Shown here: positions 1 to 6,547 of the stretch, piece by piece
Position numbering within the stretch: position 1 is the first letter of the stretch
Layout of the letters: each line of letters opens with the position of its first letter
Assembly (NCBI GenBank): GCA_031270785.1
Contig: JAISWM010000101.1
Span: forward strand, 1 to 12,856
From: Oscillospiraceae bacterium
Lineage (GTDB): Bacteria; Bacillota; Clostridia; Oscillospirales; Acutalibacteraceae
Reading direction: 5' to 3'
Length of the DNA: 12,856 bases
Program-made: the position numbers and the translations under genes
The notes under the pieces: generated by a model
The model's database searches: none
The model's input: only the letters and a program-made list of their open reading frames with translations
Told to the model about the DNA's origin: nothing

Positions 1-507
1 CCAGTCAGCTGTTTCCCTACGTGCTATTGCGGCTACGTGTTCTATTGCAGCTGCGTGTGCTTTTAAAAATCTGTCTGCAAAGTTTTCCGCATCTTGTTGG
101 CTACATATATGGCGACTCCGGTAGGAATTATATATTTTTGTCCATTGATTTGAAAATCTGTTTGCATAGTTCGCCGTATCTTGTTGGCTACATCCTGGGT
201 GGCTCTCCAAGTAGTAATCACATGCTTTTTGCCATTGAACTAAAAAACTGTCTGCATAGTTCACCGCATCTTGTTGGCTACCTCTTTGGCTCTCCAAGTA
301 GTAATCACATGCTTTTTGCCATTGATTTGAAACTCTGTCTGCATAGTTCGCCGCATCTTGTTGGCTACATCCTTGGTGGCTCCTCAAGTAGCGATCACAT
401 GCTTCTTGCCATTGAGGAGTATTTCTATCTGCTGAAACTCCAAAAATGGACAAACTACTAAACAATACGGCACAACTAATAAAAACTTTTAACTTATTCT
501 TTTTCAT
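1..507 (-). CDS. Exported tandem-repeat protein, 5' part (C-terminus beyond window edge)
   Basis: The frame is open from ATG at 507 to base 1 (169 codons, no stop), so the gene is partial. It begins with a clear Sec signal peptide: basic MKKNKLK, hydrophobic core about residues 8-22, probable cleavage after VSA (residue 26). Then come four imperfect repeats of 29-30 residues (32-61, 62-90, 91-120, 121-149). Each starts QW(Q/T), and the first three carry ACD(Y/R)YL; all four carry SQQDA-like, N(Y/F)A(D/N) segments, and three have a Cys before SQQ. The fourth is the most diverged. After residue 150 an Ala/His/Arg-rich stretch (AAIEHVAAIA) begins. AAGGAG lies 7 nt before the ATG and a consensus promoter lies 35-70 bp upstream. 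I recognise no family. Export and repeats suggest a surface or secreted binding protein, which is inference. The plus-strand frame over the same bases (21-461) is a shadow. Confidence 0.85.
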   Translation of the reverse strand, partial: MKKNKLKVFISCAVLFSSLSIFGVSADRNTPQWQEACDRYLRSHQGCSQQDAANYADRVSNQWQKACDYYLESQRGSQQDAVNYADSFLVQWQKACDYYLESHPGCSQQDTANYANRFSNQWTKIYNSYRSRHICSQQDAENFADRFLKAHAAAIEHVAAIARRETADW

Positions 508-548
508 AATTTTTCTCCTTAATTTAATTTATAATTGGTTGCTGCATC

Positions 549-577
549 ATAATAACACTAAATTAATAAAATGTCAA
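549..577 (-). promoter_or_regulatory. Sigma-A type promoter of the exported repeat-protein gene
   Basis: Read on the minus strand: -35 TTGACA (572-577), a 17-bp spacer and -10 TATTAT (549-554). Transcription would start near 542, giving a 5' leader of about 35 nt that contains AAGGAG (515-520). Confidence 0.8.
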
Positions 578-676
578 TATGTTTTTTGAAAATTAATAGG
601 CCTATCCTAAAACATTAATTTGTAATTGTAAATATCTAAAATAAGGGAAATCCTGAGCAAATGTTTTTTCTATTTA

Positions 677-822
677 TAGCTGTTTTACTTGAAAAAGCCA
701 TATGAATAAATCATCGCCCCGCCGAAAGGCGGGTCGGTTGTAGGTAAAATTAATTGATAATGTTTCCCCCTGCTGGAATGCGGGGGAGAAAGAAGAAGTT
801 TCAGCTATTTTAAAGCATAATC
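677..822. mobile_element. Chimeric palindromic element: half of type B joined to a type A copy
   Basis: From 677, after a TA, the sequence reads as a type B end (TAGCTGTTTTACTTGAAAAA) and continues into half of a B hairpin (AATCATCGCCCCGCC, then GAAA and GGCGGG). It then switches at about 736 into a type A element that starts GGTTGTAGG and ends near 822 after TTTCAGCTATTTTAAAG. The B half matches the reverse complement of the right half of the B copy at 4658-4760, so the other B half was lost. With the promoter at 549-577, this fills the 340-bp gap between the repeat-protein gene and thiI. I see no gene in the gap and no convincing thiI promoter. Confidence 0.65.
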
Positions 823-847
823 AAAAAAATGAAGGGCTATGTAAAAA

Positions 848-2014
848 ATGAAAGAAGTATTATTATTAAAAAATGGGGAAATAGTTTTAAAAGGGCTTAA
901 TAAAAAAAGATTTGAGGATAAGCTTTTACTTAATATAAAATCGCGAATATCCTCTTTGGGAAAATTTGACTTAGAAATATCACAGTCTACAATTACAGTA
1001 TCTCCCGGCAAAAATTCCTCTGTTGACAATATTATTCCTGTTATTAAGAAAATTTTCGGGATAGTATCTTTCTCTAAAGCGGTTATTGCTAATAAAAATT
1101 TTGATGATGTAAAAAAATTAACCTTAGAATATTTAAAAGAAGACCTGAGTATTTTAAAAACATTTAAAGTTGAAGCTAAAAGATCAGATAAAAAGTTTTT
1201 TATGACATCTCCTGAAATTTCCAAAGAACTTGGAGGATATATATTAGAAGAATTTCCTCATCTAAAAGTGGACGTACATAATCCTGAATTGACGATCACT
1301 GCAGAAGTACGTGATTTTGGAGTATATATAAGAAAAAATGCTCAAAAAGGTTTAGGAGGCATTCCAACAGGAACCGGCGGGAAGGCGTCTATAATGATTT
1401 CCGGTGGTATAGACAGCCCTGTTGCGGCATGGATGATGGCTAAGAGGGGCGTTTTTTTAACCGCTGTGCATTTTTCCAGTCCGCCTTATACCGGTATTAA
1501 AGCGAAACAAAAAGTAATAGATTTACTTAAAAAAGTTTCCGAATATAGCGGCAGCATAAAACTTTTTAATGTTGGTTTTACAGCCGCGCAAGAAAGTATT
1601 AAACAATACTGCCAAGAAGAATTTTTTACCATAATTATGAGAAGAATTATGATGAAAATATCAGAAATCATATCAATTAACGAAGGATGCAGTGCTTTGA
1701 TAACCGGTGAAAGCCTTGGGCAGGTTGCGAGCCAGACTATAAACGCTATTGATTGTACTAACAGAGTTGTGTCGATCCCTGTGTTTAGGCCTCTTATTGG
1801 GATGGACAAGGAAGAAATTGTTAAAATTGCGCGTGAAATAAATACTTTTGATGTTTCTATCATGCCTTATGCAGATTGCTGCACTGTATTTACCCCAAAG
1901 CATCCGAAACTTGACCCTAGAATACATTTAGTTGAAAAAGAGGAAAATAAGTTAGATACTCAAAAAATCATTAAAAATTGTGTTGATAACTGTGAAGTTA
2001 TTGAAATTAAATAA
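848..2014 (+). CDS. thiI: tRNA 4-thiouridine synthetase ThiI (without rhodanese domain)
   Basis: 388 residues, the normal size for Bacillota ThiI. The family adenylates U8 of tRNA and inserts sulfur taken from a cysteine desulfurase; some members also supply sulfur for thiamine thiazole. Residues 1 to about 165 form the ferredoxin-like/THUMP RNA-binding region. GIPTGTGGK (171-179) precedes the PP-loop SGGIDSPVA (185-193) that binds ATP. A later DCCTVFTP segment is typical of the C-terminal AANH domain. There is no rhodanese extension such as enterobacterial ThiI carries, so sulfur delivery must differ from the E. coli scheme. The start is ATG 848, with AGGG about 11 nt upstream. No desulfurase gene is adjacent. 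The stop codon is followed within 5 bp by a type B element end. Confidence 0.95.
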   Translation: MKEVLLLKNGEIVLKGLNKKRFEDKLLLNIKSRISSLGKFDLEISQSTITVSPGKNSSVDNIIPVIKKIFGIVSFSKAVIANKNFDDVKKLTLEYLKEDLSILKTFKVEAKRSDKKFFMTSPEISKELGGYILEEFPHLKVDVHNPELTITAEVRDFGVYIRKNAQKGLGGIPTGTGGKASIMISGGIDSPVAAWMMAKRGVFLTAVHFSSPPYTGIKAKQKVIDLLKKVSEYSGSIKLFNVGFTAAQESIKQYCQEEFFTIIMRRIMMKISEIISINEGCSALITGESLGQVASQTINAIDCTNRVVSIPVFRPLIGMDKEEIVKIAREINTFDVSIMPYADCCTVFTPKHPKLDPRIHLVEKEENKLDTQKIIKNCVDNCEVIEIK

Positions 2015-2018
2015 TATA

Positions 2019-2064
2019 TAGCTGTTACGATTTAAAAAAGTCCCAATTTCAGAAGTCTTTTTTT
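2019..2064. repeat. Degenerate type B element end just after the thiI stop
   Basis: TAGCTGTTACGATTTAAAA begins at 2019, preceded by TA, and resembles the type B terminal repeat. It is followed by a diverged stretch ending in a T-run (about 2058-2064). No matching right end is found before the next element, so it appears truncated. Confidence 0.5.
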
Positions 2065-2270
2065 GATCGTGTTTCAAAATATAGCTGTTTCGTTTAAAAA
2101 GCGTCTGATTTTTATGACTTTCTCCCAGCCGACGGCTGGGAAAAAGTACACGGATAAATTTACTTTTGAGGACTGTTTTAAACCGTAACAGCTATAGTTG
2201 AAATTTCTTCTTTCACCCCCGCTCATGGCGGGGGTGAAAGATATTACAAACTAATTTGGACCATATAACC
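2065..2270. mobile_element. Type A palindromic element interrupted by a nested type B element
   Basis: Type A sequence starts at 2065 (GATCGTGTTTCAAAA), stops at 2079 and resumes at 2197 (GTTGAAATTTC). It then runs through the hairpin CCCCCGC-tcat-GGCGGGGG to a right end at TTTGGACCATATAACC (2270). Removing 2082-2194 and one copy of TA restores TTTCAAAATAGTTGAAA, which is the sequence of uninterrupted A copies (for example at 11735-11825 and 12516-12604, read on the minus strand). The A copy is therefore older than the B insertion. Confidence 0.8.
2082..2194. mobile_element. Type B element (113 bp MITE-like) with TA target duplication
   Basis: The ends are TAGCTGTTTCG-TTTAAAA and, on the other strand, TAGCTGTTACGGTTTAAAA: terminal inverted repeats of about 18 bp. 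TA flanks both sides (2080-2081 and 2195-2196). An internal hairpin CCCAGCC-GAC-GGCTGGG (2124-2140) is followed by AAAAA. There is no coding capacity. TA duplication with short inverted repeats resembles elements moved by IS630/mariner-type transposases; that link is inference. Confidence 0.8.
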
Positions 2271-2288
2271 GATTATCAGAATTGATTA

Positions 2289-2317
2289 TTGACATGGGTT
2301 TAAAGAAATGGTACCAT
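2289..2317 (+). promoter_or_regulatory. Promoter of the rplM-rpsI operon
   Basis: TTGACA (2289-2294), 17-bp spacer, TACCAT (2312-2317). Transcription from about 2324 would leave a leader of roughly 37 nt containing the G-rich ribosome binding site at 2345-2350. The leader is too short and ambiguous for me to claim a ribosomal-protein autoregulatory structure. Confidence 0.65.
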
Positions 2318-2360
2318 CGAAGAATCGTTTGCAGAATAAAAATTGGGGGGAATTAATAAA

Positions 2361-2789
2361 ATGTCTACTTATATGCCAAAAAGCAATAATGTCGACCGTA
2401 AATGGTATGTTATAGATGCTGCGGGCAGATCTCTCGGAAGAGTAGCTGCTCAGGCCGCCGTGCTTCTTCGCGGAAAGCATAAGCCTGTATTTGCGCCACA
2501 CGTGGATTGTGGCGATCACGTTATTATAATAAACTGTGATGGTGCTGTTCTGACGGGGAAAAAATTGTTTCAAAAATGCAGATATCGTTACACGGGGTAC
2601 ATAGGGCATCTTAAAACTATACACTACGACCATCTGATGGCCACGAAACCCGAAAAAGCTATGGAGCTTGCAGTAAAAGGGATGATCCCCGATACTACGC
2701 TCGGAAGAAAAGAAATGTTAAGGCTTTGTACAGTTAAAGGCACTGAGCATAAACACGCAACTCAAAAGCCGGAATTTTGGGAGGTATGA
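2361..2789 (+). CDS. rplM: 50S ribosomal protein L13
   Basis: 142 residues, the standard L13 length. The early-assembly 23S rRNA-binding protein is recognised from WYVIDAAGRSLGRVA (15-29), LLRGKHKP (35-42), the YTGYIG segment (77-82) and the KGMIP..TTLGR segment (106-116). I chose ATG 2361, with GGGGGG at 2345-2350 as ribosome binding site about 10 nt upstream. A TTG start at 2343 would add six residues (MGGINK), but it lies upstream of that site and is unnecessary. rpsI follows after 3 bp, the usual rplM-rpsI operon. Confidence 0.97.
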   Translation: MSTYMPKSNNVDRKWYVIDAAGRSLGRVAAQAAVLLRGKHKPVFAPHVDCGDHVIIINCDGAVLTGKKLFQKCRYRYTGYIGHLKTIHYDHLMATKPEKAMELAVKGMIPDTTLGRKEMLRLCTVKGTEHKHATQKPEFWEV

Positions 2790-2792
2790 TAA

Positions 2793-3194
2793 ATGTATAG
2801 TAAGGAATCTTTTTTTTACGGTACCGGAAGAAGAAAAAGTTCCGTAGCCAGAGTAAGGGTTTACAGTGGCACGGGAAAAATAACAATAAATTCAAGAAAC
2901 ATAGATGAATATTTTGGCCTTGAAACTCTTAAATTGATTGTGCGCCAACCTTTGGTGCTTACAGGTACTCAAGACCGGTTTGACGTAGTGTGCAACGTAT
3001 CCGGCGGAGGGGTTACAGGCCAAGCGGGGGCGGTGCGCCACGGTATTTCAAGAGCGCTTGTTGAATATGACGCGGAAAATTTAAGGCAAAAACTTAAAAA
3101 AGCGGGATTGTTGACTCGTGACCCAAGAATGAAAGAACGTAAAAAATATGGTCTGAAAGCGGCAAGAAGAGCGCCTCAGTTTTCAAAAAGATAA
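2793..3194 (+). CDS. rpsI: 30S ribosomal protein S9
   Basis: 133 residues, typical for S9. The N-terminus holds YGTGRRKSSVARV (9-21), then the GGG(V)TGQAGAVRHGISRAL core, and the basic tail ends PQFSKR, the conserved C-terminus that reaches the ribosomal P-site tRNA. GGGAGG (2779-2784) lies 8 nt before the ATG, inside the end of rplM, so the two genes are cotranscribed and tightly spaced. The stop is followed within 12 bp by a composite palindromic element that may end the transcript. Confidence 0.97.
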   Translation: MYSKESFFYGTGRRKSSVARVRVYSGTGKITINSRNIDEYFGLETLKLIVRQPLVLTGTQDRFDVVCNVSGGGVTGQAGAVRHGISRALVEYDAENLRQKLKKAGLLTRDPRMKERKKYGLKAARRAPQFSKR

Positions 3195-3206
3195 TTTGCA
3201 CTATTA

Positions 3207-3396
3207 TAGTTAATGCCGTTGAAAAACGTTTGATTTTTAAGTGACGTCTAAAATAATTGGAACTTCCCCCCCGCCCATGGCGGGGGCGAAAGGTATTACC
3301 AGCCTTTGGCCCACAACCGGTTTTTATGGCTTTCTCCTCGTCGGCGACGTGGAGAAGGTGTGCAAGCAAGTTCGCCGTTTTCAAGAGCACCGGCTA
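3207..3396. mobile_element. Type B element split by a nested type A element
   Basis: The left B part (from TAGTTAATGCCG at 3207, after TA) reads AAAAACGTTTGATTTTTA. After the inserted A copy it resumes as TTTTTATGGCTTTCTCC, co-linear with the intact B element at 2082-2194 (GTCTGATTTTTATGAC...). The right part has its own hairpin (CTCCTCGTCGGCGACGTGGAG) and ends near GGCTA (about 3396); the exact right boundary is uncertain because the terminal repeats are diverged. Confidence 0.65.
3240..3318. mobile_element. Type A element (79 bp) with 8-bp target duplication, nested in type B
   Basis: Runs from AGTGACGTCTAAAATAATTGG through the hairpin CCCCCGCC-cat-GGCGGGGG to TTTGGCCCACAACC. The flanks are GATTTTTA (3232-3239) and GGTTTTTA (3319-3326), 7 of 8 identical. 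This agrees with the exact 8-bp duplication seen at the type A copy in the YhcG pseudogene. Confidence 0.75.
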
Positions 3397-3425
3397 AATT
3401 ATAGATTTATAGGGGGAAAAACAAT

Positions 3426-4565
3426 TTGCTTAAAGTAATTAAGAATTTTTTTAATTATTTAAGCTTTGGCGATAAATTTTTATGGACTATTATAGCTATT
3501 ATTTCTTCATATAGTCTATTACTTATTAAAAGCGTATCGAGGGAAAGAACAAGTTTTTTTATACTGCAATTTATAGCGGTAGTTGCGGGCTTTATATGCG
3601 CAATTGTTCTGCAATCTTTAAATTATCAAGCACTGGCAGGTAAATATAAAATCATTTTTGCACTTTGTGTATTGCTTATGATATACACTTTGATTTTCGG
3701 CATTACGGTAGAGGGGCTATCCGGAATAAACGCAAGGGCATGGATAAAACTCCCCGGGGGAATAACTTTTCAGCCTTCAGAGCTTGTAAAAATCGGATTT
3801 ATAATTACTTTTTCTAAGCATATATCTAATTTAAAAAACAAAGGGAAAATAAACGAATTTAAAAGTATTGTTTTTCTTTGCCTGCATGTGCTGGTTCCTG
3901 TGATTCTCACTCATATGCAAGGGGATGACGGGGCTGCCGTAATATTTTTGTGTATAGCAATGTTTATTGCCTTTATAGCGGGAATAAAAATTAGATATTT
4001 TGTATCAGCAATAATTTTAGGAGTAGCTTCAGTCCCTTTGGCATGGAATTATATTTTAGCCGATTATCAAAAACAAAGGATTTTAAATCAGGTAAACCCC
4101 GAAATGGATCCCCTGAATATGGGTTATCAACAAATTCAGGGAAAACTTTCAATTGGTTCTGGAGGTATTAGTGGTTGCGGACTATTTAAAGGTGAACGAG
4201 TAGCTAATGGGGTAGTACCAATACAAGAAAGTGATTTTATATTTTCCGTAGCGGGGGAAGAGCTGGGGTTTATAGGATGTTTTCTTATTATATTTCTCTT
4301 GTTTTTATTAATACTTAAGGCCTTAATAATTGCTAAAAAATCATGTGATGATTTAGGAACATATATTTGTTTTGGATTAATAGGATTGGTGGCTTGCCAA
4401 ACAATATTTAATCTTGGCATGTGTTTAAGCTTGCTTCCAGTTATGGGTGTGACGTTACCTTTTTTTAGTTCAGGAGGATCTTCAACAGCGTGTTTATATT
4501 TGGGGATAGGCATTATACAAAATGTATATTTAACTCAAAATAGAGCTATGCCTCAAAATAATTAA
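3426..4565 (+). CDS. rodA: RodA/FtsW-family (SEDS) peptidoglycan glycosyltransferase, probably RodA
   Basis: 379 residues of a polytopic membrane protein with about ten hydrophobic segments. SEDS proteins polymerise lipid II together with a class B penicillin-binding protein. Motifs: INARAWI (101-107) and QPSELVKIG (116-124) in the first half; YQQIQ (234-238) with G-rich SIGSGGISG; the ESDFIFSVAGEELGF loop (268-282), whose Asp270 is the probable catalytic position of the family; and LPFFSSGGSS near the C-terminus. The usual PDLGTA motif is altered to GDDGAA (166-171). YQQIQ and the loop favour RodA over FtsW or SpoVE, but the call is not certain. The start is TTG 3426, set by GGGGG 9 nt upstream. 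No partner PBP gene is adjacent. The upstream gap is a composite palindromic element. Confidence 0.85.
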   Translation: MLKVIKNFFNYLSFGDKFLWTIIAIISSYSLLLIKSVSRERTSFFILQFIAVVAGFICAIVLQSLNYQALAGKYKIIFALCVLLMIYTLIFGITVEGLSGINARAWIKLPGGITFQPSELVKIGFIITFSKHISNLKNKGKINEFKSIVFLCLHVLVPVILTHMQGDDGAAVIFLCIAMFIAFIAGIKIRYFVSAIILGVASVPLAWNYILADYQKQRILNQVNPEMDPLNMGYQQIQGKLSIGSGGISGCGLFKGERVANGVVPIQESDFIFSVAGEELGFIGCFLIIFLLFLLILKALIIAKKSCDDLGTYICFGLIGLVACQTIFNLGMCLSLLPVMGVTLPFFSSGGSSTACLYLGIGIIQNVYLTQNRAMPQNN

Positions 4566-4605
4566 AATCCCTTCTTTCACCCCCGCCTATGGCGGGGGAA
4601 AGAAC
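4566..4605 (+). terminator. Hairpin just after rodA (type A core), possible terminator
   Basis: A diverged type A core (CTTTCACCCCCGCCTATGGCGGGGGAAAG) begins within 10 bp of the rodA stop. The stem is strong: CTTT-CCCCCGCC pairs with GGCGGGGG-AAAG. No pure U-run follows, so intrinsic termination is possible but unproven. Recognisable A ends are missing. Confidence 0.45.
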
Positions 4606-4657
4606 AAAAATATCGTTGTTTCAAAAGGCTTTTACTATATCGCTTGGTGCGTTCATA

Positions 4658-4760
4658 TAGCTGTTTCACTTGAAAAAAGTTTAAACTTCAACAATCATCG
4701 CTTCGCCTACCTGGCGGGGCGATGATTTATTTCATGTGGCTATTTCAAGAAAAACAGCTT
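4658..4760. mobile_element. Type B element (103 bp) with flanking TA
   Basis: Left end TAGCTGTTTCACTTGAAA; the right end read on the other strand is AAGCTGTTTTTCTTGAAA. TA flanks at 4656-4657 and 4761-4762. The interior hairpin AATCATCGCTTCGCC/GGCGGGGCGATGATT pairs over about 15 bp. It occupies the middle of the 404-bp gap between rodA and the kinase gene. Confidence 0.75.
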
Positions 4761-4769
4761 TAATAAGAG

Positions 4770-4862
4770 GCCTGTTCGTAAATTGGTTGTGTTTCAAAAT
4801 AATTGAAATTTCTTCTTTCTCTCTCCCCGCTAATCCCCACCGCGGGTAACGGGAAGAAAACT
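4770..4862. repeat. Fused remnant of type C end and type A element
   Basis: GGCCTGTTCGTAAATT resembles the type C end (GACCTGTCCGTAAATTTT). It runs straight into GGTTGTGTTTCAAAATAATTGAAATTTC (from 4785), a type A arm, and then a degenerate C/G hairpin (CCCCGC...GCGGG) ending near 4862. No right A arm is left. Confidence 0.5.
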
Positions 4863-4898
4863 ATAAGAAAAAGATTTTTTAAAATTTAGTTTATTTGC

Positions 4899-4927
4899 TT
4901 GACAAAGTGTAAAAAGTATGTTAAAAT
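4899..4927 (+). promoter_or_regulatory. Sigma-A type promoter of the exported kinase gene
   Basis: TTGACA (4899-4904), 17-bp spacer, TAAAAT (4922-4927). The leader would be about 36 nt and contains AAGGAG (4954-4959). The architecture matches the promoters at 549-577 and 8164-8192. Confidence 0.8.
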
Positions 4928-4969
4928 TAAGTTGTTAATAAATTTAAAAATTGAAGGAGTACTACTATT

Positions 4970-5947
4970 ATGAAATTTAAAAAATTTATAGCGCTAATTT
5001 GCACATTTGCTTTCATGCTTCCGAATTTACTAAATGTTTATGCCGGCCCAACAGACCAAGATGTTGAGGACGCACGACAATTTTTAATAAATCACGGATA
5101 CACAGAGGTAAAGCACTGTGGGAGTGGTGGTTTTTCTGCAGTCTTTAAGTGTAAAAATTCCAATGATCAACCTGTTGCCGTTAAAGTTGTGTGTACAAAT
5201 GACTCAGACCAGATTCAAAGAGAAATTGATGGTGCCGAAGCAATAGAAGCGTTAAAACCTTCATATTTAAGACCACGTGATGAACTTGGATTAAATTTAA
5301 TACTTGGACATTATGTTAAGTATTATTATAAATATCTTAATGTTCCTACTGTTATAAAATTAGATGACCGGATTCTGATAGAATCTCGGCTAGCAAACGG
5401 AGATGCTTTTGACTTAATTACGAATGATGTTTGCGGTGGAACAATTTCGTGCCAGATGCTTAAGAAGATATTCAAAGCAGTGTTAAAGGCACTTTCAGTG
5501 CTTCACTCGAAGGGAATAGTTCATCACGACGTAAAAGCCGAGAACATACTTATAACATTTAATGCTGATGGATCAGTGAGTTATTCCCTAACAGATTTTG
5601 GTCTTTCAGGCAAGTTTAATGGCCCAAAATTTAGCGGCGGAGGAACTCCCGCTTATGCGGCTCCTGAATTGTTTCAAGATTCTTTAACACGTGAACAAAT
5701 ATTTAAAACTGACGTTTACTCTCTTAGTGCCACAATGTATCAAATGTACCTTGCTAGAAGTGGGCAGTTACGTGCTGCACGCCCCCGTAACCTGCAAACA
5801 AGTATAGATCGGTTGCAGAGTTCCGACACCGCACACCTCAATGCATCTACAAGAGATTTTTTGGATTTAATAAAATGGTGCACAAAGCGAGATCCCTCAC
5901 AACGCCCAACTGCGCAGGCGGCTTTAAATCATGCATTTTTACAATAA
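4970..5947 (+). CDS. Exported eukaryotic-like Ser/Thr protein kinase
   Basis: 325 residues. A Sec signal peptide (MKFKK, hydrophobic 6-24, VYA cleavage about residue 25) is followed directly by a full kinase domain (about 45-324). Glycine loop GSGGFSAVF (51-59); ATP-binding lysine in VAVKVV (Lys72); catalytic loop VHHDVKAEN with Asp187, Lys189 and Asn192; metal-binding DFG (209-211); GTPAYAAPE (225-233); helix-F DVYS (248-251); late Arg312 in QRP. HRD is replaced by HHD, so it is a non-RD kinase, which are generally not controlled by activation-loop Arg contact. All core catalytic residues are present. Typical bacterial PknB kinases have a cytosolic kinase and an external sensor; here the kinase itself follows the export signal and there is no other membrane segment. 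Release toward a host is inference. It stands alone with its own promoter and faces the coiled-coil gene convergently. Confidence 0.92.
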   Translation: MKFKKFIALICTFAFMLPNLLNVYAGPTDQDVEDARQFLINHGYTEVKHCGSGGFSAVFKCKNSNDQPVAVKVVCTNDSDQIQREIDGAEAIEALKPSYLRPRDELGLNLILGHYVKYYYKYLNVPTVIKLDDRILIESRLANGDAFDLITNDVCGGTISCQMLKKIFKAVLKALSVLHSKGIVHHDVKAENILITFNADGSVSYSLTDFGLSGKFNGPKFSGGGTPAYAAPELFQDSLTREQIFKTDVYSLSATMYQMYLARSGQLRAARPRNLQTSIDRLQSSDTAHLNASTRDFLDLIKWCTKRDPSQRPTAQAALNHAFLQ

Positions 5948-5960
5948 ACCCATCCTGTAG

Positions 5961-6018
5961 GTTCCCCCCGCCGAATGATGGGGGGGAAAGATATTATCAA
6001 CTAATTTGAGCCACAACC
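5961..6018. repeat. Truncated type A element after the kinase gene
   Basis: GGTTCCCCCCGCC and GGGGGGGAAAG form the hairpin core, followed by a complete right arm (GATATTATCAACTAATTTGAGCCACAACC). The left arm is missing. It lies between the convergent kinase and coiled-coil genes and could act as a terminator, although no U-run follows. Confidence 0.6.
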
Positions 6019-6044
6019 TAATTTATTACGTTCGGGTGAACTTA

Positions 6045-6497
6045 TTATTCAAAATTAGACTTTAAAGATTGCTTGACTTTTTTAATTTCCAACAAATTAA
6101 TATTTAGAGAATCTTCCACATCTTTTAATAATTTTTCCGCATATTTAATAGCTGCAAATTTTATGTCCTTTGATTTTTGTGTAGCATCTAAAATTATTCC
6201 TTTAGCCGCGCTTTGAGCACTTTTTACTATTTCATCCCTACTCACTAAAGACTTAGCTTTTTCCTGGAATATTTTTGCCATTGACGCAGCTTCATTTTTA
6301 GTGTCTTCAATAATTTGATTTCTGTCCGCCACAATTTTTTTAGCCTGCACTATTTCTTTAGGCAAATTAAGCCTTAAATCTTCAAGTATTCTTTTGACAC
6401 TTTCTGAACTTACTACTATTTTCCCATTCGACATGGGCAAACGCCAAGCGTCCTCCAATAAATCTTCCAATTTATCTATTATATCTTCCATACTCAT
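6045..6497 (-). CDS. Conserved coiled-coil protein (V-ATPase subunit H/E-like family of Clostridia)
   Basis: 150 residues, highly charged, with no signal or membrane segment. The N-terminus IIDKLEDLLEDAWRLPMSNGKIVV, then SVKRILEDLRLNLPKEIVQAKKIV (33-56) and a long Ala/Lys/Glu helix, matches my memory of a clostridial family annotated only as an ATPase or H-type subunit and found near rsmD and coaD. Its function is unknown; DivIVA-like or ATP-synthase-b-like coiled coils are alternatives. It starts at ATG 6497 with AGGTGG about 12 nt upstream, and lies 50 bp downstream of rsmD on the same strand, so it is probably cotranscribed. coaD, often placed between these two genes, is absent here. Confidence 0.75.
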   Translation of the reverse strand: MSMEDIIDKLEDLLEDAWRLPMSNGKIVVSSESVKRILEDLRLNLPKEIVQAKKIVADRNQIIEDTKNEAASMAKIFQEKAKSLVSRDEIVKSAQSAAKGIILDATQKSKDIKFAAIKYAEKLLKDVEDSLNINLLEIKKVKQSLKSNFE

Positions 6498-6547
6498 TTG
6501 TTATTAATTCCACCTATCACTATATATCAGCAAACTGACATTTATTT

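Noticed and set aside
100..420. CRISPR-like array in the tandem repeats
   Set aside because: The repeats of about 90 bp are contiguous, without spacers, in frame and part of a coding sequence.
21..461. Plus-strand open frame of 146 codons opposite the repeat-protein gene
   Set aside because: It mirrors the repeats of the minus-strand frame, has no ribosome binding site, and lacks the signal peptide and promoter that support the minus strand.
2318..2360. L13 autoregulatory leader RNA
   Set aside because: The leader is about 37 nt and shows no stem I could verify by eye; a covariance-model search would be needed.
3241..3438. Open frame of 65 codons before rodA
   Set aside because: It is made wholly of nested A and B elements and overlaps the rodA start.
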